Of a DNA stretch of 64,000 nt, positions 11,760 through 23,955 are shown piece after piece (position 1 is the first letter of the stretch; the number at the start of each line of letters is the position of its first letter). The stretch is from Branchiostoma floridae (taxonomy: Eukaryota; Chordata; Leptocardii; Amphioxiformes; Branchiostomatidae), in the NCBI RefSeq assembly GCF_000003815.2, contig NC_049988.1:12008405-12072404 (forward strand), in the 5' to 3' direction. A program made the translations under genes and the position numbers. The notes beneath the pieces are model-generated. The model made no database searches. It saw only the letters and a list, made by a program, of their open reading frames with translations, and had not been told where the DNA came from.

Positions 11760-13045
11760 AAACATTTTATTTAACAACGGAAAGAATGCGTACTGGATAT
11801 GACTCGATATGGATATGAAAATTGTGAAAAATAGTCATATGAAATAGGAATGTTTTATTCTTAGATAGCCAGGAGGAATTTACCCACCGATTTCTGGAGA
11901 CTTGGAGGACTGAGACACTTAGAGGGAGTCAGGCAGTTATTTTTCCGTGGGAACCTGCTAAATCGACTCGATAAGGTAATCTGTTGAAAGGAAATAAATG
12001 CAAGTCACGGGGGGGGGGGGGGGGTGAATCAGACACAGAGGCTCTCTTTATTTGTTTTCCTATTATTGATATGTAGTTGAGAAATTTTGGTAGAAAAGTG
12101 CCCCTGGTGCTTATAATAATACGGATCTATGAGAATTGCCAGAAGCACTGAGTGAAATGTTGAAACATTCAAATCTTAACGGTCAGTGTAACCGTCTGCA
12201 CCAATCAGAAAGTGTTTCTTCCCCTGGCGTATCCCGGTTCAATATCATTCGTCCGTTCGTTCACCTTTGTGTGACGTGAACCATGTTTTAGAACGAGACA
12301 TGCAGCTTCAATTTCCGCTTTTCAAATAGAGCTTCTGCAAAGATTCATAGCGGGGGGAGAAGGTCTTTATTGGACCATTCTTCTTCATCTTGAACAGGAA
12401 AATATAGTAGATGCGAGCAGCGTCCGCCCGCTGTGAATTGGCAAGCCTCCAATCAACAATCCAAGGAAAAATATTTATCATTTTCAGACTTGCCACTTGT
12501 TTTATGTCTAGTTGAAGTTCAAGGTAATGGGAACTAGCTGTAAAAGTTGTCTTTCGTTTTTTTGGGCCAGGGCAGATTTTAGGGTAAAATTGCCGTTAAG
12601 ATTTGGAAAACAACTCGAAATAGTAACCCGACGATGAATTTAAATATCATAACACATAGAAGAGACTTGATGTTATTTTCACATGTGCAACCATTGAATT
12701 TGGGATCACTTAGCCGTGTCAACTAATTGGGCTTGTGGTATGCAGGACTGGTGTGGGTCTTTAAAATTTCACTTGTCGATTTAGGTAGGTATCAACTCTC
12801 TTTGCATAGTTCTCGAGAGACACCGCAGGGTTTGATATGTTGAAACAGATGCAATTCTGAAATGACTAATGTAGATATGTTGCAGAAGGCGAGGGGGCAT
12901 CGAACGTAATTTGCAGACCATCCTACAGCGCCACCTTGTGACACTAGTTGCAAATTCAGGAGTACGCCATCGTCAAGGTAGCCGGGCCACATGCATTTAC
13001 AGTAGCAGAACACAGTATTTAGCAGCGAACCCCGGCGGTTCATGA
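11760..13045. other. Non-coding stretch, no gene seen
   Basis: Nothing resembling an exon is visible. A run of 16 G lies at 12009-12024. Confidence 0.5.
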
Positions 13046-13049
13046 CGCG

Positions 13050-13115
13050 GGTATCTGTATCTGTATCTATATAGCCGGTATAACCGCCGTTCGGCGTAAC
13101 ACACCAGCGGGTACA
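13050..13115 (-). mobile_element. LINE 3' end with ATACAG tail
   Basis: On the minus strand GGCGGTTATACCGGCTATAT runs into (AGATAC)n. A conserved segment ending in a short tandem tail suggests a non-LTR retrotransposon 3' terminus. Confidence 0.5.
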
Positions 13116-14587
13116 TAAAGTTGTACGGATAAACTTGTTAAGGAGACACTGAGGTAAAAAGCCTTATTTGAGGGGCAGCCAGATATAACCTGTGCTGCGT
13201 GATCAAGGAAGGTGTCGACTCTGAGACTGTATGATTTGGACTGTGAAAGTTTTCTATTTCGTGTATAAATGCGCCCTATTACGCAACTGCCCTTCTAGTG
13301 TGAGCCGGCTGCAGCTATGTGACCCCGCAGAGCGGCGTTTCAGAGTTGTCGTGAGAAGGCGATGCGCCGACAGGATTTTTTTTTTGTTTTTCAATATTTT
13401 GTGGCTTGTACCCTGAAATCGAACATATCCGTTTTTTGGTATTTCTAAAGTGCACCCTACTATATTTTCCGCGTCGAAGCCAGTCACCTTGAAGCCCTTA
13501 ACTATAGAAATCCCCATAGGCCGAAAACTGTGTTCTGCTAACTTTAGGTGACTGCTATTTAGGGAAAACATTCTATAGTCTAAACAATAGGCTTTCATCG
13601 TATCATAGCGTTTTTACTTTTTCTCAATAATCTGATTGTTTCGAATTCGAAGATCGTTCCCATCAATGTAATACTCTGACCACAAATATGACCATATGAT
13701 GATTTATTTGGTATAACAGTTTTGATCATGACTTACACTAAGAATTGTTTTAAATTGCGATAACCTTCTAAGAAATGTTGAAAACTTGTGTACATACTTT
13801 AGAGGCGTGTCTATGATCTAATGTATTTGAATTGTTGCGGCATACTGGCATAGTAGTCCTGATTACGTGAATGTTGGAAGACCTATTTTTGGTCTAAATG
13901 TTTTTCTTATATCGGTTCTAAACCATCATCAGCAACAGGTTATATGTAGTTAATTCTTTTGACAATGTTACCCTATACTTTATAACAGTCAATGAAACTA
14001 TATTGAACCCATAGCTGCTGCATATACTTGCATTTCATATAGCTTTACATAGAGGGCGTCCAACTCTTGTTTCGCTGCCACACGTCTAGCACTTCTACGC
14101 ATGTGTTCACGACATATCATATCTAATAGTCTATTTCAAAAGGAGGTAGAATAGGGGTTGCTGGTACTATAGAGCAAATCTATTTAATTTACAAATATAA
14201 TTTATATTGGCCTCTCATTACGTCTATTCATGGTTATTTACAAGGACTTTGTAGACCATTTCATCAATGGATGATAAAGATTCCAGTCTTTTCGTAAGAG
14301 TTGCGTTATAAATAATAGAACCTATAGTGCATTATATTAGACACTGGATATATAGATGGTTTCGCCAACTAGAGTTAATGAAAGTTCCAGCTCATATGTA
14401 AGCTCATATCTACAAGGTATCCGATCCATCAAAGTGAAATACTATGTCCATCTAAGCAGACATTGTAGGATATTTCATTGTGAAAAGTCTACGCAGCCAG
14501 GAAGGAAAAAAGGCTTCCGAACAACGTAGTTGTTTGTGTCGAGACTTCGCCACTGTGATGCCGTGTGAACCGGATCCGGAAGTGACG
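13116..14587. other. Downstream flank of gene A, 3' UTR expected
   Basis: This follows the gene A stop on the minus strand, so it should contain the 3' UTR. No AATAAA lies close to the stop. An ATTAAA on the minus strand at 14188-14183 is the nearest candidate, about 400 bases downstream. No exon is seen. Confidence 0.35.
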
Positions 14588-14698
14588 TCACCCCGTAATG
14601 GCGTCTGGTAGGGTTGAGTCTGCGCTGTCCGGTAAGCAGACGGGACAGCACACACCTGACACGTACACGGGGTTCGCACACGACGTTGTTGGGCAGGA
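14588..14698 (-). CDS. Gene A exon 6: second half of VWC and stop
   Basis: A TGTGTTTCAG acceptor (phase 0) is followed by SCPTTSC and VSGVCCPVC, completing the VWC. A short acidic tail ends at TGA (14590-14588). The exon is 37 codons including the stop. Confidence 0.82.
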   Translation of the reverse strand, partial: SCPTTSCANPVYVSGVCCPVCLPDSADSTLPDAITG

Positions 14699-16934
14699 CT
14701 GAAACACAGTTGACACATTGAATACTTAAGTTAATTACGTACCTATAGCAACAAGAATACCTCTCATCACCTTTTCACTGCCCCAACAAATTTGACCAGC
14801 GTGTACTTCTTCTAGACAGACGAAAGTTAGAAATACTTCAGCTGGTATTGAAACTTTGCTGTCTTCCAAAAGCAATGCAACACGTATGGTTGTATTGTTG
14901 CATTGTGTTCTGTTGTATTTATTAGAAACGAAACGTTTTCATAATCAGTCGCCATTGTGATACTATGGGAATCTCTGTTGCATATTACTAAACTTTTGTT
15001 AGCATACATTTTTGCTTACATTATCTATTGTACATAGTCAAAACACGGTTACGTTCAATTCCCGTCTACATGTACATATTTGCGTTTATGTTATTGAGCT
15101 CGACAACACTGTGCATTGAATGTTCATTGTCTTTGTATATTGTGATCTAAAAACAAAAACAAATTTGTAATAGATATAAAGATGAAGCATCACACTCGCA
15201 TATATCCCTATAGTTTCAAAGTAGAACTCTTGAAATCATTTCAACCAAAAGCAAGTACTAAAGAGATGCTCCAAACAAAGAAATAAGCAAGCAAGCCGCT
15301 GAATGTCAAGGAAAGAAGCTATACATCGACATGGAGATACATGCAGAATAATGAAGTTTGGAGATAACACTTACCACCACCATGCAGGACAAGAAACCGT
15401 CGCTGCAGTAGCACTGTTCGCAGGGCCCCACCGCCACCCACATCCCTTCCGGGATCTCTCTCTCGCCGAAACGACACGACGACCGAGCAAGGCTGTTTAT
15501 TTGTCTTCTCGCTGGAAAACAAACAAACAAACATCACCAGGTCTACTTGACTACTTGTTTATCGGAAATATGGTACAGCTTTTAAGTACAGATAACATTA
15601 ACGTTACTACAAATCTCTATACGGCAGCGCTGATTACGAGTACACACTATGGAAAGTGTTAAAGGACTCTGGAGTAAATAACTTTAAACAGAATGTCAAA
15701 GACGCCACAAAGGTAGGATCTAATAGCAGACGTTGGAAGGGAAGAACGTTATGATATTTATTTGACTGTCCTGTCTTCTGACATGCTATCGGTAGCATCA
15801 GTTAGAAAAGCTGTGCGATCGTCCCTCCCAACACGTGCTTGGATACTGTCACAAATGCAGTAAATGTCATTGTGAGAAAGAAAGAAAGAGCACTAAATGT
15901 TTCTTGGACATAAGAGTTGGATTCAGCTAGATTCTTCACACACGCGATATCAACAGAGAGGCTCTGGTTTCAGAAAATTGGGTCAAATAGCTCAGAAAAC
16001 GTTTCTTCTTACCATACACTCGCTTGCTTCCCTGAAACGCATGCGCGCCCTCTTGTGGACCCTTACACGCTGCACAGCACTGCCCGGGTATTCTCTCCAC
16101 CTCAGCACAGTCCTGGGAGTAGAAACACTGCATGGAGCTGCAGTGGAGCTTGCCGTCGTTGCAGCTGCACCTGGTGCAGTCGTTGATTTTCTCATAGGAG
16201 CCGTCTGCGATGACTAAGCCTTCGAAGGAGCAGTCTCCATGCTTGAAACTGTCTGCTGAAAAATAAGATAAACGTTGTACTAAATTTAGTTACATTTGAA
16301 GACTTCCTATCAAGCAAGCAAGCAAGAAACCAAGCAAGCAACCAAGCAACCAATTATGCAACCAAAAAAACAGCAAGAAACCAAACAACCAAGCAAGCAA
16401 CCAAACAAGCAAGCAAGCAAGCAACCAAGCAAGCAAGCAAGCAAGCAAGCAACCAACCAACCAACCAACCAACCAACCAAGCAAGCAAGCAACCAGCCAG
16501 CCAGCCAGCCAACCAACCAACCAACCAACCAACAAACCAACAAACAAACAAACAAACAAACAAAAGAGCCAACCAGGCATACGAACACAATCGTACTTAC
16601 CCTTGTTTGCTTTGTCCACGTGATCCCATTTCTCTGCGCACACGTGACACCTCGAGATCATGTCGAACTGCACCCTGGGACACCAGAACGGATAGGGCCC
16701 ACACTTGGAGGCAGTTCCCGGATGATGTGACGTCAGACTATTCGCCTTCAGATTCAAGAAATCACCGCTCCCTAATTTGGAAACAAAATTCAAATGTTTC
16801 CCTTGTCGATCGGTTATCATCTGAGATGCGAAGTTTATCCTATCCCAACGTTCTACAACAAACATTTATGAAGAGTACACAAGTCACATGCCCATATATG
16901 ACAGATGAAATGGATGACACCACAAGAAAATAAA

Positions 16935-17000
<66 letters not shown>

Positions 17001-20000
17001 GTTTGTCTTCATACAGTTGTGGAATTTCTACAAAGTATGATTTAGAAAAGAAGCTTGAACAAAGATCACTGCCCTCTCATGACCCATGTATATAAACCAG
17101 TCCAAGCACATAGAGATCCTTTGTTTTGAACTGTGGTGCTGTTTTGGTTCGCTGGCAAACATATAAACGATCGGTCAAGTGCGACATGCCCCTATGAAAA
17201 ACGACAACAGTCACATCAAAGGCATGGCTACTTCCGAGTGCCCTGTCATCATGGGGGTTTGACGTCATCACGCGAGCTCTCGCTTTCTCTCGTGTACAAA
17301 ATCTCGTCTTGTCTAAACAGAAGGTATAAAGCCTCACTGTTTTCTTCGTAACATTCCCCAGACCCCCCGGCGATCACCATGTTTTCTGTAAACATTTTGG
17401 TCCTGTCGTCAAAAGCACTGAAGTGTGAAGCTGAGTACACCTTTCAGAAAGTGCTGTAAAGGGCTTTCCCAATGAAACATATACACAAGCTCGTTACTGT
17501 AACACTCACATGATTCAGTTGTCGTTGTATTCAGACAAACTGACCTTTTTGGAGCGAGGATGTTTTGCCTGGTGTTATACGATGTGTGTGTATAGGCAAG
17601 TAGAAGCCTTGAAAACTGTGCCCAAAATGAGAGAAATATTGGCTTTATCTAACGGGTTGTGCAACAACCGAAGAATCCTAAAACATCCATGAACAGTGTT
17701 GGTCAATGGACAAATAAACACGCTAGCTCCAAGCTATTCATAGCTCTTTAGATCAACAAATTGATGTAAGTCTGAAAGAAGGATGTGGAGAGATGGGTTT
17801 TGTTATTGTTATTGTCACATGATGATGAAATGAAATCGAATAAAAAGTTTTCTTCGATGAGGGGGTGGGGGTGGAATCAGTGACGGCCTTTTATTACAAG
17901 ATTAAGAATAGCCGAGGAGCTGCCCTAAGTACAAGTTTGTGGGTTCTTAACACTACGCTAAAAAGCATCGCGACAGAACTGTAAATGTTTTCAAACATTG
18001 CGTGTTTTGCGGTTTCTAACCGAATGACTGACCTTCTGGGAGACAGGTTCCGCTTTGCCCCATGGGAAGAGTGAAGCACCACGCCGGTATGATACCACCT
18101 TGAACTTGCACGAACTTCCTGCATTCTGGATGCCTGCAGACCAGACCCGAAGCGCACCTGGGAAAAACAACCACAGAAAAAAACATTTACAAAAAAAGGT
18201 AATATTTGTAAACAACGCGTTCTTGACCCGAATCGATGATTGACGTTTCGTGTAATCGCCAGGGAAAACGTGAACAGCAGATGGCGCATTTCCAGAATCC
18301 AGTCACACAGCGACAGTTGTTGTGATGACGTGATGACAGAACTACACAAGTTGTGTTTTCGCGCGAGCGCGAGTAACGTTAGCGTATATTCAATGATAGA
18401 TTTTTCGTATCTTTCACTTCTTATTTCATCCACAGAAACACTGTCTTATTGCCAACCCAAACTGGTCACATGAGATAGAATGTAGACCTCATGCTGTTGT
18501 TTTTTTCATGTTATTTTCCTCTTCATCCTGCAGGCTCCAGTCACGCGTTCAGCACGTGTCTGTCGACTGGCTAGCACGCCTCCTGCACGTGCCTTACAGC
18601 AGGACAAGACAGGAAACTTGTGACCATCTTTACACGTGGGCTATGTAAGGTAGATGTAAAGTGAGAATCATGTAGTTAAGCAATGCCGTGTGTTTAGAGT
18701 CACTGAGTCGGGCAAGGGTCACATGCTTGCTCATCGGCATGAAATCGAAGTCCAACGCAATGTCAAGGGCGAGTTCCGGGCCAAAACAAACTGGAAGAGT
18801 CATACTGAACTATTCATGCAGGCCTTCCTGCCTTCTCCTCTAACTCAAGGTAAAAAGCATAAAGATAAAGCATCTGGAATAGCAAAGCTTACTTTGTGTC
18901 ATGGATTAAAAAAAAATGTGTATATAGATTTATAAGACTCATTAGGACTTTAAATGATTCATGATATCTCTGTTATATAATTTGTCTGATCCTTGCCTCT
19001 TCCTTAGCCCTCTTGACTTCAATGAAAAGCGGCATGCAGGCCGATTTGAACTTTTCTGAATAAACAAAGTTCAAACAAACAAACAAGCGCAATGTTTTCA
19101 ATAGTTTGTTGTGCAATACGACCTTGCTGTAGTTCGTGTTTACAGCCGAACACACTCGAGAACACTCTTCTCGATATGTGTGCTGGGTTCTTGTAGGCAC
19201 AGAGGTTCCACGCTTTAGGCTATTAAACGCCTGAAGTTATCGCTTTGGGAAAACTGAGGAAAACCAGTCATCAGAAACTATGCCACTGCTGTCCTGTAGC
19301 CTTTTCTTCAAGCGCTCAGTCGAAATTAGACATGATCAGATTTATAAGTTTGTGAGGAGGCAAGAAACATTTATTTATCTTTTATGTCTTGTCATATTTG
19401 CACGTCAAGGTTGAAGGAGGTTCCCCGTTCGCAGAGTTTTGGCCCCTGCAGTGTTTTATTTAAGAATCCAGGACACTGCCTTACTACCCCGTGCCAAGTT
19501 AACGATCCGCAATTCCGAGAAGACCTCGCTGTCAGTTGGGTCCGTAAATTCCAAGCCGTAGGTCCTGTCAACACTCATTAATCAGCCGTGAGTACCGACA
19601 GTCTCTATCTGTCGTCTGTGTGCAACGCGTGGGCAATCAACAATACCCCGCTGCATCATGGGAGAAGTTCTCAGAAACGACCCCCCCCCCAACACAATCC
19701 TGTTCTGTGGACAATCCTGTACTGTGTTTGATTATGTTAAAGTCGGACGTAATCCACTTTAGCATCAGATTTGACAGTCTCCATCTGTCGTCTGCAACTT
19801 ATGGGCAATCAACATTACCCCGCTGCATCATGGGAGAATTTCTCAGAAACGACCCCCCCCCCCCCCCAACACGCTGTCATATTCGGGTGCGGCTAAGTCG
19901 AACATATAATGGTCTTTAGCATTAGTAACGACAGTCTCTATCTGTCGTCTGCAACTTACGGGCAATAAACAATACCCCGCTGCATCATGGGAGAATTTCT

Positions 20001-23000
20001 GAGAAACGATCATTCGGTTAAAGGATCAAAGTCAATTATGTCAAAGTCGAACACAATGGTCCTTATTGACTCCCAATGGGTGATTAAATGTAAGTCTTCC
20101 CACCATTTATCATTGATAATCGTATGATGTATACTTTTGGCGCCATGTCGTCTTGGCAACGGTGACGCTTGCTGTAAGTTATGATTTACTCTCAGACTGA
20201 CTTCTGGAACATTCGGACAAGGCCACATGGCTTTAAACTAATACTCTAAAATTGCACATTACGTTGAACAATGCATATATGATTGAGGCTTTGCAACGGA
20301 TAATAGCAGCGCTCTTTCATATGTCCACTGACATAGAGAAAATTCAATTACGAGCGCTGACTTCAGACATTTCACAAATAGCTCGAATTGCTGGAGAATC
20401 ACTTAAATCCGTATCGAGTTACCTTAACCACCAGGCGCCGTTATAATTGTTTAAAATTACAATCTTCGAAAGTGTTTAAACGTCTGCTCCAAATGTCACG
20501 CTTAATATGTTGATACCTTAAATGTTCTCTAAAAGCCGTAGAAGTGCCGTAGAAAGAGAGTTGTTATGGGGAGTTGTCAGGTGTATTGAAGTGACAAATA
20601 GGAGGGGGTCAACCTCTACAATCCACGGACAAAGGCGCCAAAGAGCGGGGTGGCTCCTTTCCAAATGAACGGGTTTAGGCCAGATCATGAAAACAATGGT
20701 ATCAAACGTCGCCCGGCTTTTGTAAAAGGCCGAGGTTAGAAGTTTGCTAACGACAGAGGCTCTCGCATGAAAGCGGGCACCTGTGTGGAACACCAGGCGA
20801 TATTGTAGGTTACGTAATTGAAGGGCGTTGACCCTTGTACTGCAAGAAACAAGTTTTGACATCTCAGTTCCTGTTCACTGGGCTGAATACGCTGTACAGG
20901 GAATATCTAGCAATTGCCTTGTATTTGTGAACTACTAGAATCTAAATATCGCATGTGATACCAAAGTTTTAGCTTTAAATCTTTTAAATCTTTAGTAGCC
21001 CAGTGTTGAGTTTTGCTTTGAACGTACGTTGTTCCGATGATTTTGTGATCAGCGCCTGAGACTTGAGCATAGTTACACAAGCGTCATTCTTTTCGGCTTT
21101 AATAGGTGTTCCTTTAATCGCTTATTCAAAGAGAAGCTTTTCCAAACATTCCTTAGGTACACAGCGGAAGGAAATGGCGGCTTCCAGGAAGCCATTCGGT
21201 CCCTACAAAGCCACTAGAGAGATGTAATTTCACTGTAGAAGATGATGCGACTGATTTGGGACACACTAAAAGGAAAAGACGATAAGTCAAAAGTTCCTTT
21301 TCTATACTTTTCTTACTATGACCCCAATTCCACTTAATGGCGATAGCGCTGCAACTTCACTACGACCTTGAAATTTAGATTTGTGTAAACTTTACTTTAT
21401 AATTGGAATATCATGCAAAATGAAAAGTATGACTGAAAAGGCAAAAAAAACAAACACAAAGCATAAAAAAGACTCGTTTTAATCTACGAAATTCCTTGAG
21501 CGCTCTGTGAAATTGCGCGGTCGCCGTTCTAGTTAAGTGGAGCGAAAGTGGAGCAAAAATATATGGCTGTGAATAGAATGGCTGGTGCAATGGCATTCAA
21601 GTGATCTAGATGCAAATTTTATTTTTTTAGCTAGCATGAAAGCTTATCTGTGTTGGTATAATCCATATCAAAGTTTTAAGCTGTCAATTTGTTGTGTTAA
21701 ATAACGGTTATAAACGGCAATGTCTATCTTAACTAATTGTGGATCCGAATAAAGTCAAAGCAATTGTCTAAATTAAGTCGGAAACCTGTTAATGACTCAG
21801 TGATAAACGACAGGAAAACAGTTCTCAGGTTTAAACCCCCCTCCTGGGCGTCTGTCAGCGACTTGGGCCCCACATGGAGATACGGCAACACTACAGCACA
21901 TTGTGACGTCACCACAAACACCTGGCCACATTCCTGTATACACCACACCCCCGGCACGAGGGGACCACGGTATCCTCCCGCGCCTTGTTTACCGATCAAT
22001 GCGATATCCTTCACTATGGGCCGCGCGCACTGACACGCAACAATCGCCTCTTTCATAGGGAATCTCCAGTCCGACACTCCTGACTGATTGATATGAATAC
22101 GCATACTTAAAGAGGAGAGATATCCATCTTGTATAAACATCCGCGCCAGACGATAAAGCTCGCCTTTAATATTGAAGTCTAAAAGACTTAAGTGGGCTAC
22201 TTAAGGGGTGTGTTCACCTTTTAAGATTTTAAGACTTTTTTCCCCGAAATCTTTCAGTTATTTGCTTTTTCAGAAGGTGAAGTTATCCGATACTTCGTAT
22301 GTATGAAAAATTAGTCAGAGATTGCGTTTTTCTCAATTCAATTAGCAAAACAAAATTTTGTTGTCATTATTTTGACGCGCGACGAATGCCTTCTCCGCCA
22401 TGCTTTATAAACAGGTGCGATTTATTAATCATATATCAAAACAAAGGCATACTTTCTTATTTGTATGTCTCCTAAAGCAACTAGGTCATAGGCAAACGTA
22501 CGTACGTTTGTCTGTCGTAGGATTGTCAGCAAGACCGACATTGTGCGACTCCTTCACGACAATTGTCGTAGATCCGTCGGAAGACGTATTTGACGTTTTT
22601 AACGCAACTTTTAGAAGAGCTTGGTGTGTGTTTCACATACTCGAAAAACGTAAATCATGCATTGGAATGCATGTCGTTTTCTGGATTAAAGTAGTGCAAG
22701 TAGGGATGCAACGCGTTCTGGTGACTGTAATCGGTGTAATTGAGTGCGACACCCTTGTGCACCTACAAATAGCCTTTATTCAGTAGACTGTCCTTGCCTT
22801 CGGCCTTTTTTTCTAAGCGATTAAAGACGTGCGTTCTCTGTGTGGCTTATAATACCTTAAAAGGACAAAACGCGTTCTTCTATTTGTGGGTTGTCACTGC
22901 GTAGAACGCCCCAGATTTTTGCGACTGAATCACTGTTATGATTGTGACTAAAGAAAATGCGCAGATACCACGCGCATTGATGGGTCACCGTGATGGCACT

Positions 23001-23955
23001 AGCCGAGCTAAATTTGTCGTCGCAAAACTAGAAGTGTCACACTCCACAAGCATAAATCACTATAAATATAAACCTGAGGGCCCAGGGCATCATTAGGACA
23101 TACTCTAGTGTGTTCACGCGAACATGTGACACCACAAACCATGGGTGGACCCCGTGACTCCACCATTACCACCGGCACATGTTTGCAGACATTTTACGGG
23201 AAAATGACGCAATGACAGTTGCTGCACTGTAGGATTTGATCTTGTAGCACACTTTTGCCATATTTCACATAGGCTACACTGTGTAAAGGCCATACAGCAT
23301 TTCTCCTGGACTATGGGTACAATAGCTGATACGTATACCCCTCTATGTTTACCTATCTACATCATGACTTTGAAGAACAGATTTCCAATATCTGTTGCGG
23401 TTGTAAGGACGATAGATTTAATCTCCGAGTAGAAGTCAATTTTGTCGTTTTTTACGTAGACTGTACAGTGTATGGCCATACCGTATTTCTCCTGGACTAT
23501 GGGTACAATAGCTGATACCCCTGTATCGAGACCATGACTTCAAAATGACAGGTTTCCATGATCTGTTGTAGTTCTAAGGACGATGATTATTTAGCGTTAT
23601 ACGTTACAGATGAATATTTTGTATCGTTTCTGGAGCTCACATGGAAGCACCCAGCCCGACACGTGGGGTTGTTGTTCTGTGGAGCACGCGCCGCCCGTGT
23701 CCTGTTACCCAACACACGTACACAACACGCGGGCGCAGCGTGGCCTTACCTCGGTGCCTCGGCGCCGCAAGACTCGCCCCTGTCCCGGGAACACACGTCG
23801 CAACAGTCGCACTCGTCCCTGACCATCTCGCAACCGTCCGCGGACAAAGCGGGACATTTGAATCCGGCCTCGTGTCGGCACGGACACAGGATGCTCATCG
23901 GAAGGACGGTCCCGACGACCGAAGTGACCAAGATGACCAGTGCTCTCCCCGCCAT
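14588..23955 (-). CDS. Gene A: secreted IGFBP-VWC protein, 330 residues, six exons
   Basis: Exons (minus strand): 23955-23750, 18157-18033, 16771-16601, 16255-16013, 15511-15375 and 14698-14588. They total 993 coding bases, and the phases match at every join (2, 1, 1, 1, 0). The start at 23955 has A at -3 and G at +4 and opens a hydrophobic signal peptide. Exons 1-2 form a 14-cysteine IGFBP-type domain with CPC, ECDCCDVC and CASGLVC landmarks. Exon 3 holds a short Cys segment like the second half of a VWC domain. Exon 4 encodes a full VWC domain (CTRCSC, IPGQCCAAC). Exons 5-6 encode a second VWC split after CMVV (CEQCYC, then VSGVCCPVC) and the stop. The layout resembles CRIM1-type IGFBP plus VWC proteins but lacks a membrane segment. 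Extracellular growth-factor binding (BMP or IGF class) is inferred from the domains only. It is a tandem paralogue of genes B and C. Confidence 0.82.
15375..15511 (-). CDS. Gene A exon 5: first half of second VWC
   Basis: A TTTGTTTTCCAG acceptor (phase 1) leads to a short linker, then SSCRFGEREIPEG and CEQCYCSDGFLSC. The GTG|GTAAGT donor is phase 0 and splits the VWC domain after its fifth cysteine. Confidence 0.82.
16013..16255 (-). CDS. Gene A exon 4: complete VWC domain
   Basis: The 243-base exon is phase 1 at both ends. It encodes a full VWC domain with DCTRCSCNDGKLHC and ERIPGQCCAACK, then an 18-residue basic linker. The acceptor is TTTTTCAG, with a second CAG three bases later (a NAGNAG pair). 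The chosen donor is G|GTAAGA at 16013; a competing T|GTAAGG donor at 16067 is also in phase. Confidence 0.8.
16310..16563. repeat. AAGC/AACC low-complexity tract in a gene A intron
   Basis: Runs of CAAG, CAAC and CAAA tetramers fill the intron between gene A exons 3 and 4. Long open frames here in several phases are an artefact of the tetranucleotide composition. Confidence 0.9.
16601..16771 (-). CDS. Gene A exon 3: half-VWC-like Cys segment
   Basis: The acceptor is AAATTAG after a T-rich tract and the donor is G|GTAAGT; both are phase 1, so the 171-base exon is symmetric. The C-terminal part (KCGPYPFWC and SRCHVC) resembles the second half of a VWC domain, but it has RCHVC where VWC has CCxxC. 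The N-terminal linker is Ser/Asn/His-rich. Confidence 0.72.
16936..16998. repeat. (TA)n microsatellite
   Basis: An uninterrupted TA dinucleotide run of about 63 bases lies in the gene A intron between exons 2 and 3. Confidence 0.95.
18033..18157 (-). CDS. Gene A exon 2: IGFBP second half
   Basis: A TTTTTCCCAG acceptor opens the exon in phase 2. The completed Arg codon is followed by CASGLVCRHPEC, then a WC and SGTC, giving cysteines 10-14 of the domain. The donor is G|GTCAGT, phase 1. Confidence 0.85.
18967..19086 (+). mobile_element. LINE 3' end with CAAA tail
   Basis: The segment holds TGAAAAGCGGCATGCAGGCC and ends with TTCAAACAAACAAACA. It is a copy of the LINE 3' terminus seen on the opposite strand at 26113, 40051 and 55396. 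Confidence 0.7.
19590..20010. repeat. Three tandem copies of a roughly 165-base unit
   Basis: GACAGTCTC(T/C)ATCTGTCGTC occurs near 19598, 19772 and 19931. Each is followed by AATACCCCGCTGCATCATGG, and the first two by a C run. It lies in gene A intron 1. Confidence 0.85.
20011..23270. other. Gene A intron 1, no confident exon
   Basis: A 135-residue open frame at 21733-22140 (minus) is GC-richer than its surroundings, but it has no convincing splice sites or domain. I do not call it a gene. An 18-base palindrome CAAACGTACGTACGTTTG lies at 22493-22510. Confidence 0.4.
23275..23580. repeat. Two tandem copies of a roughly 185-base unit
   Basis: ATTTCTCCTGGACTATGGGT occurs near 23300 and again near 23486 with matching flanks (GGCCATAC before, ACAATAGCTGATAC after). 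The array runs to within about 170 bases of the end of gene A exon 1. Confidence 0.8.
23750..23955 (-). CDS. Gene A exon 1: signal peptide and IGFBP first half
   Basis: The exon encodes a signal peptide of about 20-24 residues (ALVILVTSVVGTVL core), then nine cysteines including CPC and ECDCCDVC. It ends AG|GTAAGG in phase 2. Its coding length, 206 bases, equals that of gene B exon 1. Longer upstream in-frame Met codons exist but lead into low-complexity sequence without a signal peptide. Confidence 0.88.

Noticed and set aside
16290-16865. Long frames rich in Lys/Gln/Thr (plus) or Leu/Val/Gly/Trp (minus)
   Set aside because: They are products of CAAG/CAAC tetranucleotide repeats in an intron. 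Only 16601-16771 within the minus frame has splice sites and a Cys pattern.
17249-17440. Possible additional gene A exon between exons 2 and 3
   Set aside because: There is an acceptor-like site near 17420, but no good donor and no Cys pattern. Exons 2 and 3 already join in phase.
21733-22140. 135-residue minus-strand frame in gene A intron 1
   Set aside because: No domain, no phase-compatible splice sites for gene A, and no strong start context. Kept only as a remark.
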